Of a DNA stretch of 64,000 nucleotides, positions 33,071 through 44,351 are shown piece by piece. The stretch is taken from positions 1-64,000 of the forward strand of contig NZ_CP114583.1 of assembly GCF_030550815.1 (NCBI RefSeq), read 5' to 3'. Both the position numbers and the translations under genes were made by a program. The notes beneath the pieces are model-generated. The model saw only the letters and a list, made by a program, of their open reading frames with translations. It did no database searches and was not told the origin of the DNA. The stretch comes from Candidatus Mycoplasma mahonii (GTDB taxonomy: Bacteria > Bacillota_I > Bacilli_A > Mycoplasmatales > Metamycoplasmataceae). Position 1 is the stretch's first letter; every line of letters starts with the position of its first letter.

Positions 33071-34033
33071 TTACTTAAATTCTTTATGCAACTTGATTAG
33101 AAAAGATGTTCTGGGTTCTATGTGTAAAAACGAAGATTCAGAATTCTTTCTTGCCATATATTGATTAGACTCCAAAAATGCACTAAATTCTTTTTGATTC
33201 AATGATTTAAATGATTTTTCAAGCTTCTTCAAAAGAACAGAGTTTTTACTAGCTCCGACAATACCAAATAAGAAGATAGCAATATTGAAAAAAGCGGCAT
33301 ACTCTATTTCCTGACTAAAGATGCGGTATGCTGATGAGATGGTAATGGTGTCCATCAGATATTGTCATTGTTTAATTATTTTAAGCGGATTAAAATTAAT
33401 TGATACTTTCGATTTTGATATCACTAAAGACTTTGAAACGTTCGAATATGTTTTAGCTACAGCAAAAGCTCTATATGTGTTACTAATAGAAAACCTGGAA
33501 TTAATACTTATAGATTCGTTGTATTTAGTAGTTTTTTTAAGAATTGAACTTTTAAATAACTTGTTAAAATCAAAGGCATAGGCATATGCAACCACTTCCA
33601 AATTATCATGTATATCTACTAATTTTGGTATTTTAAGTCTAATTCTTCCATTAAATTTGATTGGTTCCTTAAATGTTGCTTTAAACTCAATAATATCAGC
33701 CTTAGAATTATCTATCACTTCTAATGATTCTTCAACAAAAGTTTTTCTAATAATATCCCCAGTAGACATAATGATAGAATATGCACCTTTTGCTTTATTA
33801 ATACCAGTTTGAACGGCAGCTGATCTACCAATTCTTGATGAATTGTATATAACTTGCATTTTTTTTTCAATGTTTTTTTTATGCTCTTCAACCACATCTA
33901 AAATATGATTTTTATTAGTGTCAATAATTAAAATAACTTCGTAATTCTTTGAAGTTTGAGCTTTAATTATTTTAAAAAATTTATCTAAATCTTTGGATTC
34001 TCTATAAACTGGAACTATTATTGATAATTTCAT
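33071..34033 (-). CDS. Family 2 glycosyltransferase
   Basis: 320 aa. The N-terminus is the GT-A fold: KLSIIVPVYRESKDLDKFF, EVILIIDTNKN, IYNSSRIGRSAAVQTGINKA and GAYSIIMSTGDIIRK (in place of DxD, a variant STGD). It likely transfers a sugar to a membrane lipid or surface molecule. The C-terminal third is unassigned. ATG 34033 is preferred over the GTG two codons upstream because the SD GGGAG is better spaced. First gene of the GT-RDD-pcrA unit. Confidence 0.85.
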
Positions 34034-34096
34034 TATCACTCTCCCTTTAAATATAATTTTATCATTATTTATAAATAAAAAACAATAAATGGTTAT

Positions 34097-35425
34097 TTAC
34101 ATTCTTAGGTTTTTTGGTGTTCTAGGAAAAGGAATCGAATCTCTAATGTTATCAAGCCCAGTCACATACATAACTAATCTCTCAAACCCAAGACCAAATC
34201 CTGCTGACATAGACCCGCCAAACCTTCTTAAATCAAGATATCATTGTAGATCTTCTTTTTCCATCTTTAATTCATCAAGCTTTGTTTCTAATTTATTTAA
34301 GTTCATTTCTCTTTGAGAACCACCAATTAATTCTCCAATTCCTGGAGCCAACACATCAAATGCAGCTACAGAAACACCATCATCATTTTGATGCATATAG
34401 AATGATTTAATTTCTTTGGGATAATTAATAACAGCTACCAAACCTCCAACAAATGTGTCCGCTAAATATTTTTCATGTTCTGTATTTAAATCCATTCCAA
34501 ATTTAATATCTTTATTGTTGAATTGACCTTTGACTTTTCCTATTTCTTTAATAGCGTCTTTATAATCTAAAATAGTTATATTTCTTTGTAAAACTTTATC
34601 TAATTTTTCTAATAGTGTTTTGTCAACCAATTTATTTAAAAATTCAAATTCTTTTGGAAGTTTTTTGATAGTTCCTTTAATTACTTTTTTAAGCATCTTA
34701 TCAGAAAGTTTAATAATTTTTGATAAATCATAAAAAGCAACTTCAGGTTCTAACATTCAAAATTCTGCAGCATGTCTTTTCGTATTTGAAAGTTCAGCTC
34801 TAAAAGTGGGGGCGAATGTATAAACTTTCCCAAACCCTTGAGCATAAGCTTCCGCATGTAATTGACCAGTAACACCCAAAGTAGCCCTTCTATTAAAAAA
34901 TAATCCCTTAGATTCATCATCAACTATAAAAGCTTCGCCAGCTCCTTCGCCATCATTAGATGTAATGATAGGAGATGACATTAATAAAAAGTTCTCATCA
35001 GCAAAAAACTTATGAATTTCTTGAGCAAGAGTTGATCTGACTCTCATCACAGCTCTAAATAAATTTGTTCTATGCCTAACATGAGGTATTTCTCTTAAAA
35101 CATCTTTCGATATGCCTTGTTTTTGAAGAGGGTAGTCTTCATCAGCTATTTTTAAAATAGTAGATTTAACAGAAATAACTTCTAGACTTTGTTTGACATC
35201 TGGAGTTAATTTTATTTGACCTTCAATACTAACTGATGATCCGATTCTAACCTTACCAAATGTGATTGCTTCATGTTCTTTCAAAACAACCTGAATATTT
35301 TCAAATGTTGAACCATCATTTACTATTAAAAATCTAATGTTATTATTTCCGCGATTAGAAATAACTCAACCCTTGATAGAAGTTGATTCTTCTTTTTTGT
35401 TTTCAAATATTTTTTTAATTGACAT
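34097..35425 (-). CDS. asnS: Asparaginyl-tRNA synthetase
   Basis: 442-aa class IIb synthetase: N-terminal OB-fold ([19 protein letters not shown]), motif 2 region [23 protein letters not shown], and motif 3 [19 protein letters not shown] with the terminal [15 protein letters not shown]. The [10 protein letters not shown] segment distinguishes AsnRS/AspRS active sites, and the PFPRTP ending is AsnRS-like. SD AAGGAGAAAAT precedes ATG 35425, 9 nt after the dnaN stop, so it is probably transcribed with dnaN. Confidence 0.95.
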
Positions 35426-35434
35426 ATTTTCTCC

Positions 35435-36532
35435 TTAATAAGATCTATGTGGTAAAACTAATTGAATTAATAATTTATTTGATGATGATTTAATTATAAA
35501 TGGTTTTTGTGGACCATTGAATCCAATTTTAACTTCACCACTAAATCTTGAAATAGCTTCTTTAAGAAACTGACCATTAAAAGCAATTTCTATTTTAGCA
35601 CCTGTTTTTGAAAAAGAATTTGTTTTCGCAAATAAATCACCGATTTGATCACGTTTTGATTCTAATGCTAAAACATCTTCATCAATTGTTAACTTTACAA
35701 CAACGTTTGATTCGCTAGTCATAACCATTGCTTTATCTAATAAATTGCTTAATATTTTTGTATTAACTATCACTTCAGTTTCAAAATTATTTGGAATTAA
35801 ACGTTTAATTTCCGGATAGATTCCGTCGATTAATTTAGAAACAATAGTTGTGTTTTTAAATTGTGTCACAATCTTGGCATCAGTTACCCATAATTTGATA
35901 TCGTTTTTAACATTAGTGGGAATAAAATGTCTTAAATTTTTAGAAAGAATAGAAATATTAAATTCAATATTAGATTCAACTTCAATTTCTTTACAAGCAA
36001 GCCTAAAAGAATTTGTTGCCCCAATGGTTAAAATTTTGTTTTGTAATGATAAATTAACACCATTAAGAATAATTCTTTTATCTCCATCTGATGCTGCAAA
36101 AGCAACTTCACTAATAATTTTTTTTAATTCTTCAGCATTAATAATAAATTCTTCACCATAATTATCAAACGAAATAATTGGGTATTCATTAACATCAAGT
36201 AGATTAATATGTACTTTAGAATCAAGAGATTCAATAATCACAGATTCTTTTTCTTTGAAAATAGTAATTTCTTCATCTTGTTTTTTAATGATATCAATAA
36301 ATAATTTACCAGGAATAAGTGCTTTTCCAGGTTCAATTATTTCTAATCCATCATTTTTTTCAATTATTTCTTTAATTGATAAATTACTATTTGAAGTTGT
36401 AAATATTATTTGATTTTCTAAAACAACAATCATAATACCTTGCAACGATGTTAAAGCTGAATGAGGATTCAATGCTTTTGCACATGTCTCTAATGTATTT
36501 AATAATGTTTTTTTATTAATTTTAATTTTCAT
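35435..36532 (-). CDS. dnaN: DNA polymerase III beta sliding clamp
   Basis: 365 aa. Ring-forming processivity clamp: MKIKINKKTLLNTLETCAKA at the start, three repeats of the clamp fold, and the C-terminal FIIKSSSNKLLIQLVLPHRSY, the conserved ending. It is next to dnaA across a DnaA-box-containing spacer. SD AAAAGGGGAAAAAT precedes the ATG. No lesions. Confidence 0.96.
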   Translation of the reverse strand: MKIKINKKTLLNTLETCAKALNPHSALTSLQGIMIVVLENQIIFTTSNSNLSIKEIIEKNDGLEIIEPGKALIPGKLFIDIIKKQDEEITIFKEKESVIIESLDSKVHINLLDVNEYPIISFDNYGEEFIINAEELKKIISEVAFAASDGDKRIILNGVNLSLQNKILTIGATNSFRLACKEIEVESNIEFNISILSKNLRHFIPTNVKNDIKLWVTDAKIVTQFKNTTIVSKLIDGIYPEIKRLIPNNFETEVIVNTKILSNLLDKAMVMTSESNVVVKLTIDEDVLALESKRDQIGDLFAKTNSFSKTGAKIEIAFNGQFLKEAISRFSGEVKIGFNGPQKPFIIKSSSNKLLIQLVLPHRSY

Positions 36533-36582
36533 ATTTTTCCCCTTTTATTTAGTTATTGTTATTTGTTTATTATTATTAGGTC

Positions 36583-36651
36583 TGTGGATATAGTGGATAA
36601 CTGCTTATAACCCCATTGATAAAGGGATTTGATTGTGTGAAGTTATCCACC
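36583..36651. promoter_or_regulatory. oriC part 1: DnaA boxes between dnaA and dnaN
   Basis: Three 9-mers, each one base off TTATCCACA: 36583-36591 (TGTGGATAT, reverse orientation), 36592-36600 (AGTGGATAA, reverse) and 36643-36651 (TTATCCACC). They lie between the dnaA stop and the dnaN start. Confidence 0.75.
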
Positions 36652-38001
36652 TTATTTTACTGTATTAATGTTACTTTCTAATTTATTTAACGCAGATTTA
36701 ACTGCTGAATTTAATTTCATACTTGTTTCAATGTTTTGGACTGCACTGATAACTGTTGAGTGATCCCTGTTAAATATATTTCCAATTTCTTTATATGGTT
36801 TCTTTAATACACTTCTAACTAATCACATCGTCATTTGTCTAGCAAACGCCACATCTTTTTTTCTTGATTTACTCATCAAAACTTTTTTTGGTATTTTGTA
36901 ATATTTGGCTACGACATTAATAATTCTTTGTGGGGTTAATTCACTTGGATCGATGGTTAATTCCTTAAAGATAGAACTAATAACAGTATAGGTATATTTA
37001 ATATTCGATTCAGACATAGTGAAGAAGACAACTCTTTTAACTGCTCCTTCAATAGACCGAATAGATGATGAATTATTCCGAGCTACAAATTTTAATGCTT
37101 CTTTTTCTCATTGATCTGGTTTTAGTTTTTGTTCCTTTAATTTAAATTTCAAAATTTTCATTAAATCTTCTATTTCTGGAAAGTGAATTTTTTCAGTTAA
37201 ACCTGAAACAAACCTAGTGACGAAACGCTCTTCAAATCCTGATAATTCTTGAGGGGTTTTATCAGAGACAACAACAATTTGTTTTTTGTTTTGAGTATGG
37301 TAGTTAATGATATTAAATAATACTTTCAATGTAACTTGTCTGTCGCCCAAATATTGAATATCGTCAAATAATAAAATATCAAAATCAACCATAGAATCAA
37401 TAAACTTAGAAATAGCATCACCACCTTCTCTTGATAACTCTCTAATTGTTCTTGTGAAATTATTTGGTTCAATATAGGCTGCCGAAAATCCTTTATCCAA
37501 GAAATCGTTGGCAATTGCATGTAAAAGGTGTGTTTTGCCTAAACCTGAACTTGAAGTTATAAACAGCGGTGAAAATATTCCTGGATTGTTTGAAAGTTTT
37601 TTTGCTACATTAACTGTGGTTTCGTTAAATGTTGAAGTAACATAGTTTTTAAAGGTTAATTTTTCTGAAATATACATAGATTTTGAAATAGTTTTTTCAC
37701 CCATTTGAATATATTCCACTTCACTAGCAACATTAAAAGTGATGTCCATCTTTTTTTCAAATATTTGGTCAATTCCACTTTGAAATTCTTCCATATATGT
37801 ATCCAACAATAAAATCTTCACTCTATATGAAGAAACTAATATTGATACCTTAGTTTCGTTTATTTGGAATAATTTTAGGTCTCTAATAAAAGAATTAAGA
37901 ATCATTTCATCTGCTACGATAGCCTCAAGGTATTCAACAAGTAATGAAGTGTTTGTTTGATCAGAAAGTGATGTTTTTATTACAGAATTTTCTTTTTTCA
38001 T
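36652..38001 (-). CDS. dnaA: Chromosomal replication initiator DnaA
   Basis: 449 aa. Domain III AAA+: SSSGLGKTHLLHAIA (Walker A), DFDILLFDDIQYLG (Walker B), FEERFVTRFVSGL (sensor/arginine region). Domain IV ends with the DnaA signature FNRDHSTVISAVQNIE. The N-terminal domain I is weakly conserved, as usual. The frame continues through TGA Trp codons (DQWEKE, TMWLVRS). ATG 38001 has a minus-strand TATACT (plus 38008-38013) exactly 6 nt upstream and no SD. It initiates replication at the flanking boxes and may autoregulate through those at 38039-38130. Confidence 0.97.
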
Positions 38002-38038
38002 ACCTAAAGTATATTACATATAAAACAATATTTTTTAA

Positions 38039-38130
38039 TGTTGATAAATGGGCATTTTTTGTATTGCTTAGAAAGATAGTTATCCACAATCGAAAGCCCT
38101 ACAAATAAGCTTTTTTAATAGTTATCAACA
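38039..38130. promoter_or_regulatory. oriC part 2: DnaA boxes upstream of dnaA
   Basis: A perfect TTATCCACA at 38080-38088, plus TGTTGATAA at 38039-38047 and TTATCAACA at 38122-38130 (both one base off). A T-rich stretch of ~140 bp follows towards rpmH and could be the unwinding element. Confidence 0.8.
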
Positions 38131-38247
38131 TTATTGATATATTTCTTATTCTTAATGTCCAATTTTTGCTTTTTTATGTTTGATGTTTGATGCTATATTT
38201 GTTGATTTAAAAAAAGTTGACTTTTAATGTTTTTTTTAAAAAAATGA

Positions 38248-38253
38248 TATACT
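38248..38253 (+). promoter_or_regulatory. -10 box of rpmH-rnpA-yidC
   Basis: TATACT 25 nt before the rpmH ATG, with SD AAAGGAGTT between them. No good -35 at standard spacing. Confidence 0.55.
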
Positions 38254-38278
38254 TTAAAGGCAACTAAAGGAGTTCCAA

Positions 38279-38428
38279 ATGACAAAGAGAACATATCAAC
38301 CTAATAAAAGAAAAAGAGCCAAAACACATGGTTTTAGAATCAGAATGGCAAGTGCATCTGGTCGTAGTATATTGAGAAGAAGAAGACTTAAAGGTAGATC
38401 TAAATTAACCGTTTCTTCAGAAGCTTAA
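38279..38428 (+). CDS. rpmH: Ribosomal protein L34
   Basis: 49 aa, very basic: [20 protein letters not shown], then [16 protein letters not shown], the standard L34 pattern. Part of the 50S subunit. Typical position next to oriC, with rnpA starting on the last base of its stop codon (TTAATG). Confidence 0.97.
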   Translation: MTKRTYQPNKRKRAKTHGFRIRMASASGRSILRRRRLKGRSKLTVSSEA

Positions 38429-38745
38429 TGTTTAAAAAAAATATTTTAAGAAAGAATTATGATTTTCAGAAAGTAATCAACTTAGGTAATCAAAAAGTTT
38501 CAAAATACTTAATACTCTACATGAGAGAAAATCAAAAAGAATTAAAAGTCGGAATTTCAGTTTCTAAAAAGTTTGCAAATGCTGTTTACAGAAATAAGTA
38601 TAAAAGACAAGTGCGACATTTATTGGATATTTTGAATTTATATTCAAAAAAAATGGATGTTGTATTAATTGTTAGAAGACCATTCCTAAAATTATCATTT
38701 ACTAGGAAACTAGATGAAATCAAGAAAACATTTGAAGGGATTTAA
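38428..38745 (+). CDS. rnpA: Ribonuclease P protein component
   Basis: 105 aa. Cofactor of the RNase P ribozyme in tRNA 5' maturation. Contains KNILRKNYDFQKVI, VGISVSKKFANAVYRNKYKR (the RNR-like signature) and VVLIVRRPF. Its start and stop both overlap neighbouring genes by one base, so rpmH, rnpA and yidC are translationally coupled. Confidence 0.95.
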   Translation: MFKKNILRKNYDFQKVINLGNQKVSKYLILYMRENQKELKVGISVSKKFANAVYRNKYKRQVRHLLDILNLYSKKMDVVLIVRRPFLKLSFTRKLDEIKKTFEGI

Positions 38746-40508
38746 TGAAACAAAATAAGTCTAATAACTATGATTGATTCCAGGTAAAGGGTCCTGGAGA
38801 GAAGCGAGATCTAAAAGAAAAATTAAAACTTTTTTGAAAATTTTTCAGAATGTTTCTTTATTTATCGCTTTTTGTCTTTACTATGACTGGTTGTGTACAG
38901 GTGCTTATTGTAAAAGTAGATACTAAAATTGGTCGCGGTGTTGAATTTTATGCAAATAAAGACAAAGTCTCACCTCATATTACAAACTTTTCCTTAAAGA
39001 ACACAAAACATAAACAAACCACTTTAACTGTTGATGATAAAACAACTGTAGTTCATGCATATGAAACATATGACCTAAGAATTGACCCTAAAGACACTAT
39101 ATGAATTGATGACAAGACACTTTTAAAAACAATTAGAGTTGATGTTATAGGGAGACCATTGCAAGATGCATATAAAGGCGCTAATGAAGCTGCTGCCATA
39201 ACAGGTGATGTTACTATGGCAAATACTCCCAAAGGTCAAGTGCTTAATAATGCAAATGGTTTGCCTATGGTTCTATCAACATTAGGAAACAAAGGCCTTA
39301 AATATATTGATTACTTCAAAAATAAAACAGCTAATATTAATAATGGTATTAAGGGAATCGGAAATCATCTATATATAGATCCCATAGAATTGCGGTATGT
39401 GGATCCTACATCTATTGTTGCTACGACCGATAAACAATTTTTTGGTCTAGATATTATTAATAGTATTTTGGCAAAAAATGTGACATCTACAATGACTTTA
39501 GCGCAATGGATAAAAAAAATACTAAATGATGATTTTCTTGAATTATATGAAACAATTGAAGGTAAACATCAAATTAAAGATGCTAATAATATTATGGGAA
39601 CATTATATGGATATGCAGGAATAATTGCCCAGATCCCAATGACGAAAGGTGCAACAATTTCTAAATTAACTTTTAGTGAAAATTTTATGCCTGGAGTGGG
39701 TTCTAATTTAAAAACTAATTATCGCCCCTTTGTTAGGTGAGGTGATGCATGAAGTGTTGGTCCTTTTTATGGGATATTTGTTTATCCTATCGCAACAATT
39801 GCCGCTAAATTAATTGATGGCCTTGGTGACATGGATGGATGAGAAACTCTGATCACAATTTTCATTGTTGTTTGGGCAATACGTGCCTTTACCTTTGCAT
39901 TGTCATTTAAATCAACTATGCAACAAACTAAAATGCAAGAAATGGCTGGTAAAAAAGCTATCATTGATGCTAAATACGCAAATCATAAAGGTAATAAACA
40001 AATGGAACAGCGACAAAAACAGGAAGTCTCGGAACTTTACAAGAAAGAGGGGATCAACCCATTGGGAAGTATTGGGTCAATATTCCTAACTATGCCATTC
40101 TTCTTGGCTATGTGGCGTGTTATTGGTGCTCTTCCCCATATAAAGGCAACGGTTTGGATCGGAATTAACTTTTCTGCAACATCATATAAGGAATTAATGA
40201 CATGGACGGAGTGACAATATTTACCATTAATGATTCTAGCTGCATTCTTTGCAGTCATGCAGCAGTTAATGCCTCGACTGCTCACGCGTAAGCGGAATAA
40301 TAATAGAATAAATGTTCACCAAAAAGCTGCTATGAAGAAAAATAACAAGACTCAGAACATTATGATGATTGTCTTTGGTATCATGGGATTAGCCTTCTCA
40401 GCTGGTATGCAAGTTTACTGAATTGCTGGTGGTATGTGAATGATCCTTCAATCATATGCAACTCATAGATTCTTTATCTACCAACACCGAAGCAAACGTA
40501 AAAAGTAG
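38745..40508 (+). CDS. yidC: YidC/Oxa1-type membrane protein insertase
   Basis: 587 aa. Inserts and folds membrane proteins with or without SecYEG. An N-terminal membrane helix ending in TMTGC could be a lipobox (Cys about 48), followed by ~260 extracytoplasmic residues, then the conserved core: TIFIVVWAIRAFTFALSFKS, KKEGINPLGSIGSIFLTMPF, and two final helices around GIMGLAFSAGMQVYWIAGG, with the basic tail HRSKRKK. The large extracellular domain is longer than that of B. subtilis SpoIIIJ. Trp at several TGA codons. Confidence 0.93.
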
Positions 40509-40580
40509 TAAAATAAAACATTTTTTGTGTTTTTTATTAAAACTTTCCTCTTTTTGCTACATATTTAAATAAGGAGATAT

Positions 40581-41117
40581 GTGAAATTACTATTTAGAAT
40601 TGCTTTATTAATTATGCCTTTTTCATTACTTGGTTGTTCAAACAAGCAAAGCAATGATCACTTAAAAATTATTTCTGTTCATGATGGAGATACTTTTACT
40701 GATGAACATAAAACTATTTATAGGCTCTTTGGCGTTGATACTCCAGAAGTGTCTGATCAATACCATAATTTTGAACCAACTACCGGTATTGAAGCTTTAT
40801 ATGCTTATGAGGCCACCATACTTGCGAAATCTTTGATCTTAAATAAAGTTACAAGTATTGACACCATTACGATAGGTAAATTCGGTAGAACAATTGCACA
40901 GGTTAGTTTTAATAACAAGGATCTAGCAATCGAGTTGTTAAAAGTTGGTCTTGCGAGAGTTGCCTATATAAGTGTTGATCAAAAAAATCCTTATTTCACA
41001 AATAGACACGAATACTATAAACAACTACTAGATGCTCAGTATCACGCTGCTAAAAACAAATTAGGTTTTTGAAGATGGCCAGATAGATATAAAGAAATAT
41101 TTCCCAAAAGTGCATAA
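40581..41117 (+). CDS. SNase-like nuclease lipoprotein
   Basis: 178-aa prolipoprotein: GTG start at 40581 with SD AAGGAGATAT, lipobox SLLGC (Cys19), then a minimal staphylococcal nuclease domain: ISVHDGDTF, YRLFGVDTPEVSD (catalytic Arg and Glu), GKFGRTIAQV (second Arg), LAIELLKVGLARVAY. A third surface nuclease in the window, smaller than the one in the ABC operon and not obviously linked to a transporter. Confidence 0.9.
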
Positions 41118-41191
41118 AAATAGTATCTTTATATGGTATTATTAATTAGCAAATAAATATAGGTCAAAGCACCTATGTGGAAGGAATTGTT

Positions 41192-41410
41192 ATGAAAAAA
41201 GATATTCATCCTACATCAACCAAACAAGAAATTAAATGCTCAACATGTGATTATGTACACAATATAATTTTAACTGTAAAAGATATTAGTATCGATATAT
41301 GTTCAAATTGTCACGGTTTTTATACTGGTAATACAGGTGCTGTTAAAGCGACAGGTAGAGTTGAAAGATTCAACAAAATATTGAGCGGACAAAAAAAGAC
41401 TAAAAAATAG
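41192..41410 (+). CDS. rpmE: Ribosomal protein L31
   Basis: 72 aa, with the two zinc-binding pairs CSTC and CSNC and the core CHGFYTGNTGAVKATGRVER typical of L31 type C+. ATG 41192 has SD GGAAGGAATTG. A terminator follows directly. Confidence 0.95.
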   Translation: MKKDIHPTSTKQEIKCSTCDYVHNIILTVKDISIDICSNCHGFYTGNTGAVKATGRVERFNKILSGQKKTKK

Positions 41411-41419
41411 ACTAAAGAA

Positions 41420-41444
41420 AACATTGATTTTATCAATGTTTTTT
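41420..41444 (+). terminator. Rho-independent terminator of rpmE
   Basis: AACATTGAT and ATCAATGTT form a perfect 9-bp stem with a 3-nt loop, followed by TTTTA. Confidence 0.85.
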
Positions 41445-41452
41445 ATGTCGAA

Positions 41453-41821
41453 TTATTTGATTAATAAAGTAATGTTATACTTACCAAATAAAGTTCCATT
41501 CAGAGATAATGTATAAGTAAATTCGTCAACACCTTTTCCTGATTTTAATTCCGTCATATAAGAGTTAAGCGTTTGAAGCCCTGCTGGCGTTTGAAAAGCA
41601 TTATCCAAAGACTTATTTAGAGCTATATTAATCGTCGAGGGGCCCGCAAAGATATTGACAAATTTATTTGATATTTCCACTCTATTGAAAACACCGCTCG
41701 ATGGATCCTGGAATTCATAAATTTTGAAATTACCTTCTCTAGTAACTTGTACTTCTGAAGAAAATTCAATCTTGTTTTTTTGGCCATTTTGTTCAATGTT
41801 AGATGTGAAAGTTAGAGTCAT
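41453..41821 (-). CDS. DUF1934/YwiB-like beta-barrel protein
   Basis: 122 aa with alternating hydrophobic strands: EVQVTREGNFKIYEFQDPSS, VEISNKFVNIFAGPSTINIA, FQTPAGLQTLNSYM. This is the pattern of the small DUF1934 (YwiB) family, calycin-like, of unknown function. Its ATG overlaps the gltX stop (TAATG), so it is the second gene of that unit. In Bacillus ywiB adjoins another synthetase gene (argS), a weak parallel. Confidence 0.6.
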   Translation of the reverse strand: MTLTFTSNIEQNGQKNKIEFSSEVQVTREGNFKIYEFQDPSSGVFNRVEISNKFVNIFAGPSTINIALNKSLDNAFQTPAGLQTLNSYMTELKSGKGVDEFTYTLSLNGTLFGKYNITLLIK

Positions 41822-43194
41822 TATTTTAACCTTTCCTTAATTAGTTCTTCTCCAAATAAATAAATAGCCTTTGCCAATTCAGGGCCATGCTCTTGGTAAG
41901 TGGTTTCAAGTCTAATTGGCATAAATAAATCTTTACCTTTTACATTACAAATATCTTTTACTAAATTAATTGATTCTTGAATATTTTCTGATGTAAATTC
42001 TTTTTTATTAAGTTCCTTTGCAAAGACGCTAACTACTTTAGAGTGTTCTATTTTTTTAACTGATGTATCATCATATATCTTCAAATTATTTTCTAGATCA
42101 AGATAAGTTACAGCACTTTGTTTATACGTGTTTAAAAACATTTCAGTTCATTCGCTATCATGAGAAATATGAACAAATTTTAGTAGTTCATTGTTATCCA
42201 TTTTTTTAATATATTCTTTAGAAAACCAATCCATTTTTTTAATATCAAATTTTGATGGAGATCTTGAAAGTCTGGTTGGATCAAAATCTTTAATTAATTC
42301 TTCTTTTGATAAAATTTCCCTCGCATCCTTATGTGTTCATCCAAGCAGAGCAAGAAAATTAACTATAGCATGAGGATTATATCCACTATTTTTATAGTCA
42401 CTGATAAATTGTTTCATATGAGTATCTCTTTTGGATAATTTTTTGCCTTCCATATTTGTAATGATTGTGAAGTGAGCAAACTTTGGTGCTTCTCATCCAA
42501 AGGCATCATATAGAGCTAATTGTTTGGGAGTGTTGGTGATATGTTCTTCTCCACGATGAACATCAGATATTTCCATATCATGATCATCAACAACCGCAGC
42601 AAAGTTATAGGTAGGGTAACCATCTGTTTTTTTAATAACAAAATCTCCAATATCATTTGTGTTAACAGCAATTTTTCCCCGAACAATATCTTTTCATTCA
42701 TATCATTTATCTTTCTTAAGAGAAAGCCTTATTGTATATTCTCCAGCTGTATCTCTTCTTTTTGTTTCTTCCTCTGATATTTTTAGCCAATTTTTATGGT
42801 ATCTAAAAGAGGCTACGCCGATAGATTCTTGTTCATCTCTTTGTTTGGTTAATTCATCCGTAGAATCATATGCCTTATAAGCTTTTCCAACTTCTAATAA
42901 TTGATTAATTAATTCATTGTATCTAATTAAGTTTTCACTTTGTCTATATGGTCCATATTTAGCAACAGGGTTAATCGGTGACTCATCAGGAATAATTCCT
43001 AACCACTCTAGATTTTCTAATTGTGATTTTTCGCCATCGCTTATATTTCTAGCAATATCTGTATCTTCGATTCTAACTATAAAATCACCATTAAAGTGCT
43101 TTGCATATAAATAAGCAAATAATGCTGTTCTTGCTCCACCAATGTGTAAGTATCCAGTAGGTGAAGGAGCGTACCTTGTTCTTGTTCTTTTCAT
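41821..43194 (-). CDS. gltX: Glutamyl-tRNA synthetase
   Basis: 457-aa class I synthetase: [20 protein letters not shown] (HIGH), FIVRIEDTD, and [12 protein letters not shown] (KMSKS-type). GluRS rather than GlnRS by the bacterial-type insertion and absence of a GlnRS extension. The frame is open 25 codons further upstream, but ATG 43194 starts the conserved [10 protein letters not shown] and has TAAAAT (plus 43202-43207) 7 nt upstream, so it is chosen. Divergent from prfA. Confidence 0.95.
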
Positions 43195-43244
43195 AATATT
43201 TATTTTATCATTTATAGATAATGTTTTTATATAATGTAACCAAT

Positions 43245-44324
43245 ATGGAAAAACAAATGTACCACTCACTAAAAGAAATATATCAAAAATACTTGGAGTT
43301 GAATGATTCTCTTAGTGATTCAAACATCGCGAGCAATATTACAAAATACAAAAAGATTGTCTCTGAGATGAATGCAATTAAGGATGTTTCTATGATGTTT
43401 GCAAAATATTTAAAATTAGAAACATCAGTTAAAGATGATAAATATATTTTAAAAACTGAAAAAGATCCTGAGATGATTGAAATGGCCAAAATAGGGATAT
43501 ATGATAATGAACCGCAACTTAGTGATTTTGAAGCGAAGCTCAAAATTCTACTATTACCAAAAGATAAAAATGACGATAAAAATGTAATTATGGAAATTCG
43601 GGGAGCTGCTGGTGGAGATGAAGCCAACATCTTTGCTGGAGATTTATTTAATATGTATAAAGGTTGAGCATCTCTAAATGACATGAAAGTAGAGATTTTG
43701 GAAACATCAAAAGGTGGATCTGGTGGATTTTCATTACTGATATTTAAAGTTGCTGGCAAAAATGTTTATTCAAAGTTAAAGTATGAATCAGGCGTACATA
43801 GAGTTCAAAGAATCCCTGCCACAGAAACACAAGGTAGAGTTCATACTTCAACAACAACAGTCACTGTCATGCCTGAAGTCGATGAATCTGTCATGGAAGA
43901 GCTAAAGACATCAGATCTTAAAATTGATACTTATCGCTCTTCAGGAGCAGGGGGGCAGTCGGTTAATACAACTGATTCAGCAGTGAGGATCACTCATATG
44001 CCAACGGGAATTGTTGCTTCTTCTCAAGATGGTAAATCACAAATATCTAATAAAGAGCTAGCATTGAAAGTTCTTAAAGCAAGAATTTATGAAAAGCAAC
44101 TTCAAAAAGAAGACGAAGAAGCTGGAGTATATAGAAAACTTGCGGGTTCTGGTGCTCGTTCTGAGAAAATTAGGACTTATAATTACCCACAAGATAGAGT
44201 TACAGACCATAGAATATCATTCTCAACGTCTTTAAAAAATGTTGTGACCGGAAAAATAGATCCAATTATTAGTGCACTCCTAGCAGAAGAGCAAGCTGAA
44301 AAAATTAAGGATGCAGGAATTTAA
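43245..44324 (+). CDS. prfA: Peptide chain release factor 1
   Basis: 359 aa. Terminates translation at UAA/UAG; a UAG/UAA-only factor is what a UGA-Trp organism needs. The GGQ motif is in [20 protein letters not shown], preceded by [21 protein letters not shown] 43245 is chosen because TATAAT (43230-43235) is 9 nt upstream; an in-frame ATG at 43221 lies upstream of this box. prmC, which methylates the GGQ Gln, follows after 27 nt. Confidence 0.95.
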
Positions 44325-44351
44325 TCATGTTTTTTCTTATATCATTTAATT

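Noticed and set aside
43195-43269. Upstream extension of gltX
   Set aside because: The frame is open, but it would overlap the prfA start, lacks conservation, and lies upstream of the gltX -10 box.
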